Shown here one piece after another: positions 1 to 10,221 of a DNA stretch of 64,000 nucleotides (its first letter is position 1; each line of letters begins with the position of its first letter). The notes beneath the pieces were generated by a model that did not search any database, was not told the DNA's origin, and saw only the letters and a list, made by a program, of their open reading frames with translations. The position numbers and the translations under genes are program-made. The DNA is from Chloranthus sessilifolius (taxonomy: Eukaryota > Streptophyta > Magnoliopsida > Chloranthales > Chloranthaceae): NCBI GenBank assembly GCA_021018995.1, contig CM037587.1, positions 65,367,604 to 65,431,603 on the forward strand, given 5' to 3'.

Positions 1-1186
1 TTGTGCATGGTTTGTGAGGATGGGAGAAAATCGAGTATGTTGGATGTGGAAGGAAAGCGGGGTGTATTTTGCATGGATGTGTGAAGATGGGGAGCATTTG
101 GATTGGAGGGAAAATTGGGCATGGTTTGAGTTGATGGGGGAGGAAAATTGGGCATGACCCGGATAGATGGAGGGAAATGTGGTGGATTTTGAGTGAATGA
201 GGGAGAATTGGATGTAATTGGAGGGGATTGGGATAAATGGGGTATGACTTGAGTGTATGTGGGAAAATGGGGGTAGTTGGGATTGGATATGGGGGAAAAT
301 TTTGGATTGGATGTGGAGGGAAATTGGGGTGTATGGGGTGTTTGTTGGATGGATGTGGGAAACTTAGGGGCTTGTTGGATTGATGTGGGAGAATTGGAAA
401 TGGTATGGATGGATGTGGAAAAATTGGGCATGCTTTGTATGGATGGAGAAAATTGGAGATAGTTTAGGTGGATGTGTGGGGAAAATGAGGTGGTGATGTA
501 GAGAAGGTGGGAAATGAGATTGGACTTTGGATGGATGTGGGAGGAAAATGGGATATGGTTGGATTTAAAGTGGAGGGGAAATGAGACATAGTTTGGGTGG
601 TTGTGTAGGGAAATTTGGGCATGGGAGATGGAGAAAAATGTGGTGTATGTTGGGTTAATGTGGAGGGAGAATTGGCACTATCTGGAGTGGATGTGGGAGG
701 AAAATGAGGTGTTTGTTGGGTGGATGTGAATGGGGAAAAGTTGGACATAGATTGGGTAAATGTGGGTGTTGGATTTTGGGAGGTATAGGGAAATGGGGTA
801 TTGTTTGGGAAAATGATGGGGAATGAGGTGTTAGATTTTGGAAAAATATGAGGAAATTAGGCATGTTAGATGTGGAAGAGATGGGATAAGTTTTGGGTTG
901 ATGTGGAGAATTGGGTTGGATTTAGGGTGGATGAAGGGAAGTGGGGTGTTTGTTGGGTGGATGTGGAAGGTGAATTTGGAGTGGATATGGGGGGAAAATG
1001 GGATGAATTTTGAGAGAATGTGGAAGATGTGGATGGAAATATGGGTGCACCGAAGGGTCCGATGACATTGAAATGGGTTTGGGTGGGGGAATCGGAAATG
1101 GGGATTTCCTCCATGTGGGAATGAGTTGGGGAGTATGGTGGGGATGAATCGGGATCGGTGTAGGTTGGATCAACCGCCCAAGACAT
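1..1186 (-). pseudogene. Tat-A gag, N-terminal proline/histidine-rich part (partial, runs off the left edge)
   Basis: Read on the minus strand, an ATG at 1186 opens a protein beginning MSWAVDPTYTDPDSS. The second Tat element (ATG at 48902) starts the same way, MSWVVDPTYADPVSS, so this is the same gene. The rest is low-complexity sequence rich in P, H, S, F and T, open in more than one overlapping frame, as in the second copy. No gag core (capsid) is reached before the window edge. Position supports gag: it lies downstream of an LTR, PBS and leader in the minus direction. The frame changes and repeats make an intact protein unlikely. What I see is a shared start and composition; the gag assignment rests on the second copy, where a gag core follows. 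Confidence 0.6.
10..860. repeat. G-rich degenerate minisatellite inside Tat-A gag
   Basis: The plus strand is an irregular tandem array of units of roughly 30-60 bp built around 'gatgtgggaggaaaatgggg' and 'attgggcatg'. On the coding (minus) strand it is C-rich and encodes the repeated HFPPTST-like peptides. The array explains why several frames stay open here. The other Tat copy has a related but differently arranged G-rich stretch at about 47.6-48.9 kb. Confidence 0.6.
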
Positions 1187-2330
1187 GATTTGTTGGCGGA
1201 TTTGGTACGGGTTCCTCGGGTGAAGACCAAAAACCCGTCTTTCTTGGGTTTTTAACTTTTTAAATTTTTCTTTTGGTGGTGATTTTTGAATGATGATGAG
1301 AACCCCCTTTTAGAATGGTGTGAACACCCCTAATGCCTCCTACGGCAGGATCCCAATGCACTCTTGAAGAATCCTTTGATCTATGTAGAGGCCTGAAAAT
1401 TTACGCGACAACCTGATCCCTCGGAAGAGTTAATAAGAGGGAACCTCTCTTGACCGGCGAGGACGTTTTGGGTGTCAAGGGTGTGAGATTTATCAAGAGT
1501 CTAAAAAACCACTAAGCGGGGGGTCGGGGCAATGCTCATTGGAACTTTTTATTCACTTTTCGGGTCCCTCCTTTCCGTGCCTAAAGGATATAAGGCTTTT
1601 TCGATTCTGCTAGTGCTCTCCCCAAGGTTTTAGGCTTCGTAACTGGATAGGTTACCCACCTGATGTACCTCAAGTGTAAGCACATTTCTCAGGTACTAGG
1701 TGGGCTGGGACTTTTCCGCATCATCACCACGAGGGGCTGCCGCCAAACTAAGACCCGAGAGTTTGTATGTGTGCCTAAATAATCCAACCCTTGAAAATCT
1801 ATCCCGCAAAAATCAATTTAAATCCCCTTTGTTGGTTCAATTTTATTTTTCACTTTTAAGGAAGTTTTCTTAAGTTCAAAGACCGGGGGTGAGGATCCCG
1901 TGCCGCCCCTACGGGCCGGCATTCACTAGCGGAATATGATTGCGGAATTAAAAGCGCAAGTAGGCCCGTCAAATGGCTAAGGCACTTGAAATGACGGAAA
2001 CGTAAATAATTAAATGACAATGCACAAGTAGACCCGCTGATCGGCTAAGGGGCTTGAAATGACAGAAACGTAAAGAAAGTAAAGACGATGCTCAAGTAGG
2101 CCCGCCAAGCGGCTAAGGCATGTAAATAACGGAAAATAAATTAAAGTAAAGACAAAGCTCAAGTAGGCCCGCCAATCGACTAAGGAGTGTAAATGACGAA
2201 AAAGTAGGGGTAAGTAAAAAATTAACGGAATCGTAGGGGTAAGTAAGCAAGAAATGAATAAAAAGTTAGTAAAAATAAAAAACACATGTAACGAAAAAGA
2301 GCCAAAACTTCAAGGAGAAGCTTTACAAGC
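1187..2330 (-). other. Tat-A untranslated leader between PBS and gag
   Basis: This stretch has no convincing coding sequence. It aligns by eye with the leader of Tat-C (48903-50287): shared blocks include the one around 1640-1900 (gtaagcacatttctcaggta, then gatcccgtgccgcc) and the tandem repeats next to the PBS. It lacks the GCGCAACTA dyads present in the Tat-C leader at 49387-49510. Confidence 0.55.
1955..2215. repeat. Leader tandem repeat, about 4 units of 66-68 bp
   Basis: Units start near 1955, 2021, 2091 and 2157. Each contains 'caagtaggcccgccaatcgg' or a close variant followed by 'ctaaggc...aaatgacggaaa'. The same family is present with three units in the Tat-C leader (50013-50205), so copy number differs between the two elements. 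Confidence 0.8.
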
Positions 2331-2350
2331 AATCCCCAGCAAAGTCACCA
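2331..2350 (-). promoter_or_regulatory. Primer binding site of Tat-A
   Basis: The minus strand reads TGGTGACTTTGCTGGGGATT directly inside the LTR end, after a 2-bp spacer. It matches the Tat-C PBS (TGGCGACTCTGCTGGGGA) except for transitions. Tat-lineage elements commonly use a PBS of this form, usually assigned to tRNA-Arg. It fixes the element's orientation as minus. Confidence 0.75.
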
Positions 2351-2352
2351 TC

Positions 2353-3969
2353 TATGCAACCGTGGATTTTTATTAAACCCGTCGCGACGATGCACTCTCT
2401 AATAAAATATTTAGAGTCGCCACCTGAAGCTTTTGGTATCCCGAAAAACCTAGATCAATTTTATAAGCACCGAAGTGCCACAAATATGACTCTGAATCCG
2501 GTCTACGCCAAATGCTCTTGGGTAGGGTCTTCGGTTATTGATCGGGAAGGTGTTAGGCACCCGATCAACCCGCTCGTAAGCGGTCTCTACTATGGCCGGG
2601 TCTATGTATTGCTGATTTATATAATATATATAAAATTATATATATAAAAAAGAAACAAAAATGAGCGGCACTTCCCCTTACTCGAAGGCACACCGATCCT
2701 ATTGAGCCCTTCCCGCTTGCCGAAATTTGGGCAGCGTTACGACTCAATTCTAGGATAGAGGAAAAACAAAGAAGGTAGAGGAATAGAGGGGAGAGCCGGA
2801 GCTCTCGGGCCCTTGTAGCACCAATGTGGATCCTTGCGCGAGCGTATTTGATGAGCTTCCAAAAGCAAACAGGTAGCGGGATGGGGTCTAATCTCTAAGG
2901 CTAGGGAGCTAAGAGGTAGGAGAAGAAGGCTAGGGGCTAGATCTAGCTAAATTTCAAGGATTGATGATGGAAAATGGGATCTAAAGGATGAACTAGGGTG
3001 CTGGAATTTTAATGGACAATGTTAAAAAGGGATGAGAGGAATAGCTAGAGCCTTTTCTCTCTTTTAAAATTTTTTCAAGCCCTTTGTAAGAGGGGGTGGC
3101 TCTCTATTTATAGAAAAAGAGAGGGTTAGGGGGTACTTAAAGGCTAATTAGGGTTAGCAATTAGGTAATGAGCAATCTAAGATTTTTAGGGTTTTTTAGA
3201 GCTTGAAGAAAAGGGATTTGGGTTTAATGGTAGATGATAGAGTGGTGACTTGAATGGCAAAAGGGTGATAACCTAAGCTAATAAGGTCACTAGGGTCCTA
3301 AAGAAACACACCCCAGACTTTGGGATGGTCCACAAGTCAAACCCCCATTATCATTTTTGGTTATTTTTTGAAGGAAAATTAGGCCCAAACTGTTGGAAGT
3401 TGAAGACCCGCAGGAGCCCAGCCCGATTTTGGAATTTCCTGCACAAATTCGAGATCTTCATTTCATCATAGCGTTTGATGCATAACTCTGATTGAGGCGA
3501 TTTTTAGCTTGTTAGAAATCTGGGGAAGTCTTCTTTCCAATATTATATAACTCAACTTTATAAGAGATTTGTATAAATTTTGGCACTGCTCTCTTTAACC
3601 ACTGCTTAGGACGGTTCGAAACTGGCACTATGGGTCCAATTTTATAATTTTCTACACAAATCCGTGATCTTCATTTTGCCATAACTTTTGATGTACAATT
3701 CCAAATTAGACAATTCTTAGCTTGTTGGAAAGATGAGAAGCTCTACGTTTTAATGATATATGCCTTAGGTTGGGCAACTATCTACAAAAACTTTGACACT
3801 CCTCTTTCTAACCGCTATTCAGGGGGTTCGAATCGGGCCCGGGAAGGGTTCTAATATGTTTGAGAAGGCTATGGTTGATTCTTAAGGGTTCGGGATGATT
3901 CCTAGGGGTTTGGGAAATGCTTTTGAAAGTTCGAGAGTGCGCGCCTTAGGCCAAATTTGGGTGTCTACA
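2353..3969 (-). repeat. 5' LTR of Tat-A (1,617 bp)
   Basis: On the minus strand the LTR starts TGTAGACACCCAAATTTGGCC at 3969 and ends GGTTGCATA at 2353 (canonical CA changed to TA). It is clearly related to the two Tat-C LTRs at both ends and in blocks such as 'gtcgccacc' and 'tctgattg'. The TATA box (minus CTATAAATAG) is at 3104-3113. Unlike the Tat-C LTRs it has no GCGCAACTA dyads. The element extends left beyond the window, so its 3' LTR and target duplication cannot be checked. Confidence 0.85.
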
Positions 3970-5282
3970 GTTTAATCATTGACCTTCGATAATAACGCGA
4001 CTGTTTGATTGATTTGACTTTGGTCAAACTTTTAACATCTGTGATGCGGTGTCTAACCCACCTATCTTCATTGGGTAAATACACCCAAACACAAATCTGA
4101 ACCCAAACTCCTAATTCGAGCAATAATTTGAAACTCGAACCCGTATGTGAAGTGTGAGTGTTGCACACGACTCGAAACCCGGGATCGGATCAAGTTCGAT
4201 TTCCACCTTTTCAAGTACTATAATTATAATATTGGGCTTACTTAGTTATGATTAATGAATAATTTAGAACGAGAAGGCTGGTATACGCATGATCAAGGGG
4301 GGTCTTGTGCACCCTAAGCACGAACCTAAACCGAGCCCAATAACCCAAACTGATATATGGATATATGTACCCAAGTGTGAAGGGCTCATATAAATATTGG
4401 TGTAAACCATTATGCAAGCCACGCGACGGTGCAGTGGTTAGGGACATGGTTTGCAATTAGGAGGTCGAGGGATCAAGTCTTGTGAGGTGAATTTTTATAA
4501 TTCATTTTGGACCGTTGGATAACTGACCATACACCGATTTTCGATGTACCCACCAAACACGGAACCAACTCTGGCAAGCTTAAAAGGAGGAGTACGCAGG
4601 AATAGAGCCTCATTTCCTTCGAGTGCTCCGTTTGAGTTGAGAAAGAAAAGAGAGAAACGAGAAAGAGGACCGAGCTCTCCACCCCTCTTCTTCCTTCTTC
4701 TTTGAAACCCAAGCCATCGATCCCATCTTCTCAAACCACTCTTCTTCTCTCTTCTTCTTTGAAACCCAACAATCGACTTCCCCTCAAATCCCACTTTGTT
4801 ATGTTCTGCATCGCAAGAAAACCCTCGATTTCGATATTGTAAGATCAAAGGATCGAGCATCAGATGAATGACAAGCCTTGGCGTCGATTCTTTCAATTTC
4901 AGTGATCGTAGGCTTCGCATGCGCAATCTGAGAAGGTAACTTTGAACCACCGCATGCACACATAGGTCACAGAATGATTTTGAGATTTAGGGTTGATTTG
5001 TGTTGTGCATTTGGATTGCACGCAAGGATCGAATGAGGAGAATCGAGTCATAGAAGAGATGAGTGAGAGCTTCGGTGTCAATTTCTATGGATTCGATTGT
5101 TGTAGACTCCTTATACACGATTTAGAAGGTAAGATTTATGTTTTGATAGTGTGGCATAAGTTTAGATTTCGATTTGTGGGTGATGAGGGATCATATGCAT
5201 GGTTTTTGGGAGGTTCGGATTGAGGAAGAAGAATCCCAAAAGTTGCAGAATCGCACGGATTAGCTCAAGCGAATTGGTAATC

Positions 5283-5512
5283 ACTCGAGTGAGACCCCTT
5301 CAGAAACCAAGGAAAAAATTTTTTGAGAAAAATTCGCTCGAGCGAATTTTCCTAAGAAATCGGGCCAAAATTTTCGGGTCAAACTCGCTCGAGCGACTTT
5401 GAGTGCACCACACAGAATTTGACAAATTCTCTCGAGCGAATTTAGGAGTTGCTCGAGTGAAATCCCTTCAGAAATAGGTCAAAAGTCCTGATAAAATTCG
5501 CTCGAGCGAATT
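5283..5512. repeat. TTCGCTCGAGCGAA dyad cluster
   Basis: Near-perfect palindromes built on CGCTCGAGCG occur at about 5334-5348, 5384-5396, 5429-5442 and 5497-5512, with weaker CTCGAGTGA forms near 5287 and 5452. They are spaced about 45-70 bp apart in the LTR remnant. Their size and spacing resemble the TCGATTAATCGA cluster in the other Tekay-type LTR, but the sequence differs. Confidence 0.8.
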
Positions 5513-6099
5513 TGGTTTTCACTTAAGGGAGGTGCTGAAATAGTCTTGGTATTTTAGCCATAACGTTTTACTCCAAACTCGAATTGATGCAATTCTTATA
5601 GTGTTGGAAAGAAGACAACGAGCTTTATAACTTTGTGGAAATAAAAATTTCATGAATCTAATATTTTAAAGGTCAAAATTGAGCGGCAAGTTGGGATAAG
5701 TTCTACATTCCAAGGTTAGCACAAACTTGTCCATTCTGGCTCAATTTTGAGAAAATACTTAAGTACGTTGAATTTAGTAGTAATTAAAATTAATCCATAA
5801 TGTATCATCGTATATGTGATGTAGAGGAAGGAATAAGTCGCCATCAATAAGGGTCATCTCACACCTTCCTGTGATGCTTGGAATCGAGGTAGGGAAACCT
5901 TAATGCACAATTACATGTTGAATTTGATTCATAGACTCCATGATATGATTGAATGTGCATTTTACTTTAGACCTTTTGAATTTGGATTTAGACCCTTTGA
6001 GCTTTTGAAGTATCGAATTCTAGAAATATTAGTAGGGAAATTTCACTACACAATAGCATTTATCTTCGATTCACAGATTTTATGATTGAAATTTGAATG

Positions 6100-6660
6100 G
6101 TACTCTCTTGAACACTAAATTTGAACTTCGAACATGAATTTAAGATTTGAACTTCAAACTTTGAATGGGAATTTCAAATGTGAACGTTGAATATGAATTT
6201 GAAACCTTTGAACTCCGAATATGAATGTGAATATGAACATCGAATTGAACTCTAAACTCTGAATAAGAACTTTGAATCCGACCTTTGAACTTTGAATAAG
6301 AACTCTGTATATGAACTCAGAATCCGAACTTTGAACTCTGTATATGAAATCTACGTATGACTCTGAATCCGAACTTTGAACTCTGTATATGAAATCTACG
6401 TATGACTCTGAATCCGAACTTTGATCTTTGAATATGAACTTCGAATGTGAATGTGAGCTTCGAACTCCAAACTCTGAACTTTGAATATGTTCATGAACTC
6501 TGTATGTGAAATATGAACTCCGTAAGTGAGCCCTGTATGTGAACTCTGAATGTGAATCTGAACTCCATAGTGAACTCTGAATGTGAATCTGGACTCCATA
6601 AGTGAATTTTGTATGTGAACTCTGAATGTGAACTTTGAAATCCCCTAAACTTTGAAAACT
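6100..6660. repeat. Simple repeat, 'gaactctgaatatgaa' type
   Basis: An imperfect array of short units such as 'tttgaactctgaatatgaac' and 'gaatgtgaac'. A 61-bp segment containing 'gtatatgaaatctacgtatg' is repeated nearly exactly around 6310-6425, which indicates recent tandem slippage. It has no coding signal. Confidence 0.75.
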
Positions 6661-6664
6661 TTGT

Positions 6665-6950
6665 TATGGAACTGTTACGGCAGCATATCAATATGTGGCA
6701 CCGTTACTGCGGCATATCCGTATGTTGCACCATTGCGATGGTATTTTCGTATGTGGCACCGTTACGGCGGTATATCCGTATGTGGTACCGTCAAGGTGCA
6801 TATGAATGAATCCTTCGAACTCTGAAACTTTTTTATGGAACCGTTACGGCGGTATGTCCGTATGAAGCATCGTTATGGTGGTATATCCATATTTGAACCG
6901 TGCTTCAGCACACATTGAACCATGATGACGGTATTTGAACCACACAAGTA
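6665..6950. repeat. Tandem array of about 30 bp, 'accgttacggcggtatatcc'
   Basis: Six to seven diverged units of 'gtatgtggcaccgttacggcggtatatcc'. A comparable 'gtggcggcatacccacgac' block occurs in the 3' LTR of the complete Tekay-type element (28190-28290), which supports calling both LTRs the same lineage. Confidence 0.7.
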
Positions 6951-7764
6951 TCCCTCACAATGCAGGGGCTTGGACACTTTGAAAATATGCATGAGAAAGG
7001 TGAAAAATGAATAAGTAAATAGAAATCATGTGAAACCCAAGAAAAGACACTATCCAATATCATTTGAAATTCAATTTTGAATCATGTGACTTCGAACCTA
7101 AGAATCCTTGCAATTGTTTTGACATTCAGCTGATTTGTAATTAGTTATTGAACTCATTGCTTTACAATTGTTTTGATATGAAGAATGCTTTGAAATTTAG
7201 TCGATTTTGTTTTCGATATGAAAAATGTTTTTGACATTTAGTTTATGTTTTTCTAATGTGAAAATGCCCTTTTGAATTATAGTCATTGAATCTATGCATT
7301 GATGGGTAAGATGTGAATTGATATTGAATTTTCTCTACTGAGCTTAGACTGTTAACTCATCTTGACACCTTGTGTCACAGGTGCAGGTATTAGACATGTC
7401 CCTGAACTTGAGATAAGTCCCGCTTATGTATAGGAAGTAGAAGGAGATCTTCCGCTCGAAGAAGACCATCCGTAGACAAGTGTTGAGTTAGACTTTTGAC
7501 TTGGTACAGTTTAGTAACCTTTGTAAGAAATTTTGAAATAGTATTCATACCACTGTTTAGGTGACGATCGGCCGCCACCGATGGTCTTTAGCTTTGGTTT
7601 ATGTTCTATATATTTAATGAAATCTCCTTGTTATTGACATATGATATCTGTATCTTTGATTTCTGCACATCTATATATGATGTATCGGATTTTGTTTTGA
7701 TTTTCGGACACCGGACGGTCCGGTCTTCCCTGGATTTCCGTGTGGGGAAAATCGAGTTGTCACA

Positions 7765-7780
7765 GATAGTATCAGAGAGT
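7765..7780 (+). promoter_or_regulatory. tRNA-iMet-type primer binding site
   Basis: GATAGTATCAGAGAG directly follows the LTR end at 7764. It matches the TGGTATCAGAGC complement of plant initiator tRNA-Met at most positions, and the start is degenerate. Almost no internal sequence follows it, so the element lost nearly all of its body. Confidence 0.55.
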
Positions 7781-7804
7781 TTAGTGTGGACTTTGCATGT
7801 CAGA

Positions 7805-7849
7805 TCCGATCTTCCTTGGATTTTCGTGCGGGAAAAATCGGGTTGTCAC
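7805..7849 (+). repeat. Second copy of the LTR terminus
   Basis: The last about 45 bp of the LTR (gatccgatcttccttgga ... gggttgtcac) recur here 85-90 bp after the first LTR end, with only a 40-bp spacer containing the PBS between them. The simplest reading is a remnant of the 3' LTR left after deletion of the internal region. The pararetrovirus sequence starts immediately afterwards. Confidence 0.6.
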
Positions 7850-8017
7850 GATAACAAACTGGCAATTTCAATTTTACATAATTCCGAATAAGCAAGTTTC
7901 ATTTTACTTGGTCTTGCTTTGGTTCAAATATTTCTTTCATTGAAATCAGCATTATATGGGAAGGAAACAATATGTTTCTTTTGATTCCAAAAAGCATTGG
8001 GAATATCACTGCAGATA
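7850..8017 (-). pseudogene. Endogenous pararetrovirus, start of reverse transcriptase (truncated)
   Basis: In the minus direction, downstream of the protease, a broken frame contains the segments DIPNAFW and KKHIVSFPY. These are typical of the N-terminus of caulimovirid reverse transcriptase, which follows the protease directly. Stops and a shift interrupt it. It ends at about 7850 against the LTR remnant, before the catalytic YxDD region, so no polymerase core is present. An old inactive fragment. Confidence 0.65.
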
Positions 8018-8533
8018 TCAGTGTGAAGATTTAAGCAATTGAGAAGTTTTTGCTTGAATTGAAGGTGAATCAATTTGTTTTTGTAAAGATAAAATCTTTA
8101 CTTTGATTTGAAGGAAATTGATTTGTTCTTTGAACAATAAATTGGTTTCCATTTGATTAACCAATTTAGTTTGAGGTTGTGTAATAAATTTAGAGGTAAG
8201 ATCATGTCCATTATACTGGGCATAAGTTTTAGTTGAGTCTACCTTTATTAAAGGTAAAATTGAAGTGATAAATGGAGTGCCTAGAGTAACCAATTGGGTT
8301 AGATTTTGGACAAGTGTGAAATTAGCAGGTATACAAATATCTTGATTACAAATTGAAACATAATTCAATTTATATCTAATATGTATTCTGTAACCACTTG
8401 TATTGGTAAGATTTTGAGTAGTTTTATCAAAGTATTGGGTAGGAACTAATCCTTCCCGAATACAATTCATATCAGCTCCACTATCGACAAGAGCGATGAC
8501 ATCTTTAATAGTGAATTCTTTGTTAACAACCAA
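8018..8533 (-). pseudogene. Endogenous pararetrovirus, aspartic protease region
   Basis: A 171-residue open stretch on the minus strand. The retroviral-type aspartic protease active site LVDSGAD lies at about residues 16-22, followed by NCI and, about 70 residues on, the LGTPFI segment that fits the second conserved block (normally LG.PF). This order and wording are characteristic of caulimovirids of the petuvirus/florendovirus type; I infer that grouping from motif memory. It lies between a zinc-knuckle region (higher coordinates, upstream) and the reverse transcriptase start (lower coordinates). The ORF start is only where the previous stop ends, not a real initiation site. Confidence 0.7.
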
Positions 8534-9643
8534 AGTTATTTTGATACACTTTTGAGATGTTACTTATCGCATTACATTTAAGTAATTATCATGTGATACA
8601 GTAGAATCAGAAATCAAAAGATTACTAGAAGAAGCTTCTTTATTTTCAAGAAGATTTAATCTAGTATTGACTTTATTAGCAGTTTGATGCTTGAGCTTAA
8701 TTAATGCAATTTTTAATGAATTAATTTCATGCTTAAGATCATTAGTTATGACAGGTCTAGTTGGACCTTAATTTTTTAATCAATTTAATAATTTTTTAAT
8801 TGAATATGAATTTTTTATAATTAATTCTTTTTTATTTTCTTTCTCAGCCATAGTGATACAGGCTTTAATTAATTTGAATTTCATTGTTGGATCTTCAGAT
8901 TGTTGATGCTCACTGAGTATATTAATACTCAAATTATTCATAGCGAAAAATACTTATCATCCATCATTTGACGTATTAATAGTATTGCAATTGTAGTCGA
9001 TCTTATTTTCTTCATCTGAAGAGGAAGAAGATCGAATACTATTAACCTCATTAGATTTAGTATTTTCTTCATTAGAAGAATTGAATATTATCTTTGAGTT
9101 TGTTAGTCTTAACCCACCCTCGATTTGAAGATTAGCTAACTTTTCTTTGGTTTTACACTTATTGACATAATGGCCAAACCTATGGTATTTATAGCATTTA
9201 ATGTCATATTTGAATCTTTTTTATTATTTTTCCCGATTTCTACAAGAAAAATAAGGTTTATCGTCCCTATTGGAAAAGTGACTATTTCTTCTTTTTGATT
9301 TAGATATATTTTTAATTTTATTGGATTCCATTTCCTTTTGGAGATCTCTAAAATTATTTTGTATTTCTTTAATATTAGAAATTTCATTATTCATAAGGAC
9401 ATTAATCTGTAGATTATCCTTCTTAATTGGTTTAAGAGATAATCCTTTTAACCGGGCGATTAATTTGCCAAGAAATTAAACTTCTTTAGTGACATGTATA
9501 TTTGAAGTTAAATTAAATCCAGTAATTTCTATCGGTGGTTTAATATTTGGTTGTTACAGATTTAGAATTATTAGATTTAGAATTTTAGGAAGAGAAAATA
9601 AAGAAGTATTATTTTCTTTCCTATTTAATTGATTACTAATTGT
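8534..9643 (-). pseudogene. Endogenous pararetrovirus, capsid C-terminal/zinc-knuckle region (degenerate)
   Basis: Minus-strand coding remnants with several frameshifts and stops. Around 9140-9195 a degenerate CCHC knuckle is visible (CYKYHRFGHYVNKC): the second cysteine is a tyrosine, and the GH and last C remain. It is followed by an acidic, serine-rich tract with SSSSSDEE (about 9005-9045), then K/E-rich sequence leading to the protease. A zinc knuckle plus acidic tract upstream of the protease fits the capsid C-terminus of a caulimovirid. Base composition is very AT-rich compared with the neighbouring Tat sequence. Confidence 0.55.
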
Positions 9644-10216
9644 TTAAAGATTTAAATTAGTGAAATTATTTTGTTTGTATAAATTTGATAAATCTACTTT
9701 TGATGACTGGTAAGTTGATTCAATAGGTTTAATGAAAGCATTAGCGTCTAAGGTTACTGGTGAATAAGGTTGAGTTAATCTTAAAGCTTCCATTGGAGGA
9801 TGAATCAACTGAATGATAGAATCATTCAATTTCTGCCAAGATTTATGACATTCTTTAAGGATATGAAATTTCTTTTCCTCTTGAGTCATTTCAAGAAATT
9901 GGGTTACTTTGAACCAAGTGACAAAAGGAATGATTTTATAAAAAAATTCTACATATTTGTAAAATTCAGTCTTAAATTCTTGTAATTTTTTTTTGAAATA
10001 CCATGCACGAAATGATGCATATTTATGCTGATAATAATAAAATTGTTTGGTTTAATGGGTCTTATTAAATCCATAAAACTTTTAAGAAATTGAGAAATTC
10101 ATCTCACTAGCAGTAGGAGATTCTCTCTGCTGATGGGTATATATCTCATGAGGAATTTATTGTCCAGAGATATGAATTCCTTCAAGATTGGGTTGATCAT
10201 GTTCAAAGATAACTGA
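9644..10216 (-). pseudogene. Endogenous pararetrovirus, capsid-like region upstream of the zinc knuckle
   Basis: An 81-codon open piece (9889-9644) is preceded in the same minus direction by readable but interrupted sequence up to the Tat-C insertion point. It includes short aromatic segments such as WYFKKK and FFIKSFLFVTWFK. I place it with the pararetrovirus by continuity with the protease region and because the reading resumes beyond the 41.7-kb Tat insertion at 51948. I do not recognise a named domain here. Confidence 0.5.
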
Positions 10217-10221
10217 CGAGG

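Larger units (their letters stand above)
3970..7764 (+). repeat. Plus-strand LTR remnant, Tekay-like, 5' end lost to Tat-A insertion
   Basis: The right end reads CGAGTTGTCACA and is followed at 7765 by a tRNA-iMet-type PBS, the arrangement expected at the end of a 5' LTR. Inside are features resembling the complete Tekay-type LTR at 16-18 kb: an early 'ttgactttggtcaaac' block (about 4015), a short dyad array, and a 'ggcggtatatccgtatg' array near the 3' part. There is no coding capacity. The left end is cut where Tat-A inserted, so the TG start is outside the window and the LTR would be longer than 3.8 kb. The family label is inferred from these shared features only. Confidence 0.5.

Noticed and set aside
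277..1065. Short plus-strand ORFs rich in G, W, M and V
   Set aside because: They are read-through of the G-rich minisatellite; the homologous coding direction is minus (gag start at 1186).
4495..4959. 154-codon minus-strand ORF with S/L-rich sequence
   Set aside because: Lies in LTR sequence, no domain, overlapping open frames; chance opening in CT-rich sequence.
5283..6950. CRISPR-like array
   Set aside because: The repeats are palindromic clusters and minisatellites in an LTR of a plant genome; no regular spacers and no cas genes.
7600..7891. 96-codon plus-strand ORF
   Set aside because: It spans the LTR end, the PBS and the junction with the pararetrovirus, so it cannot be a gene.
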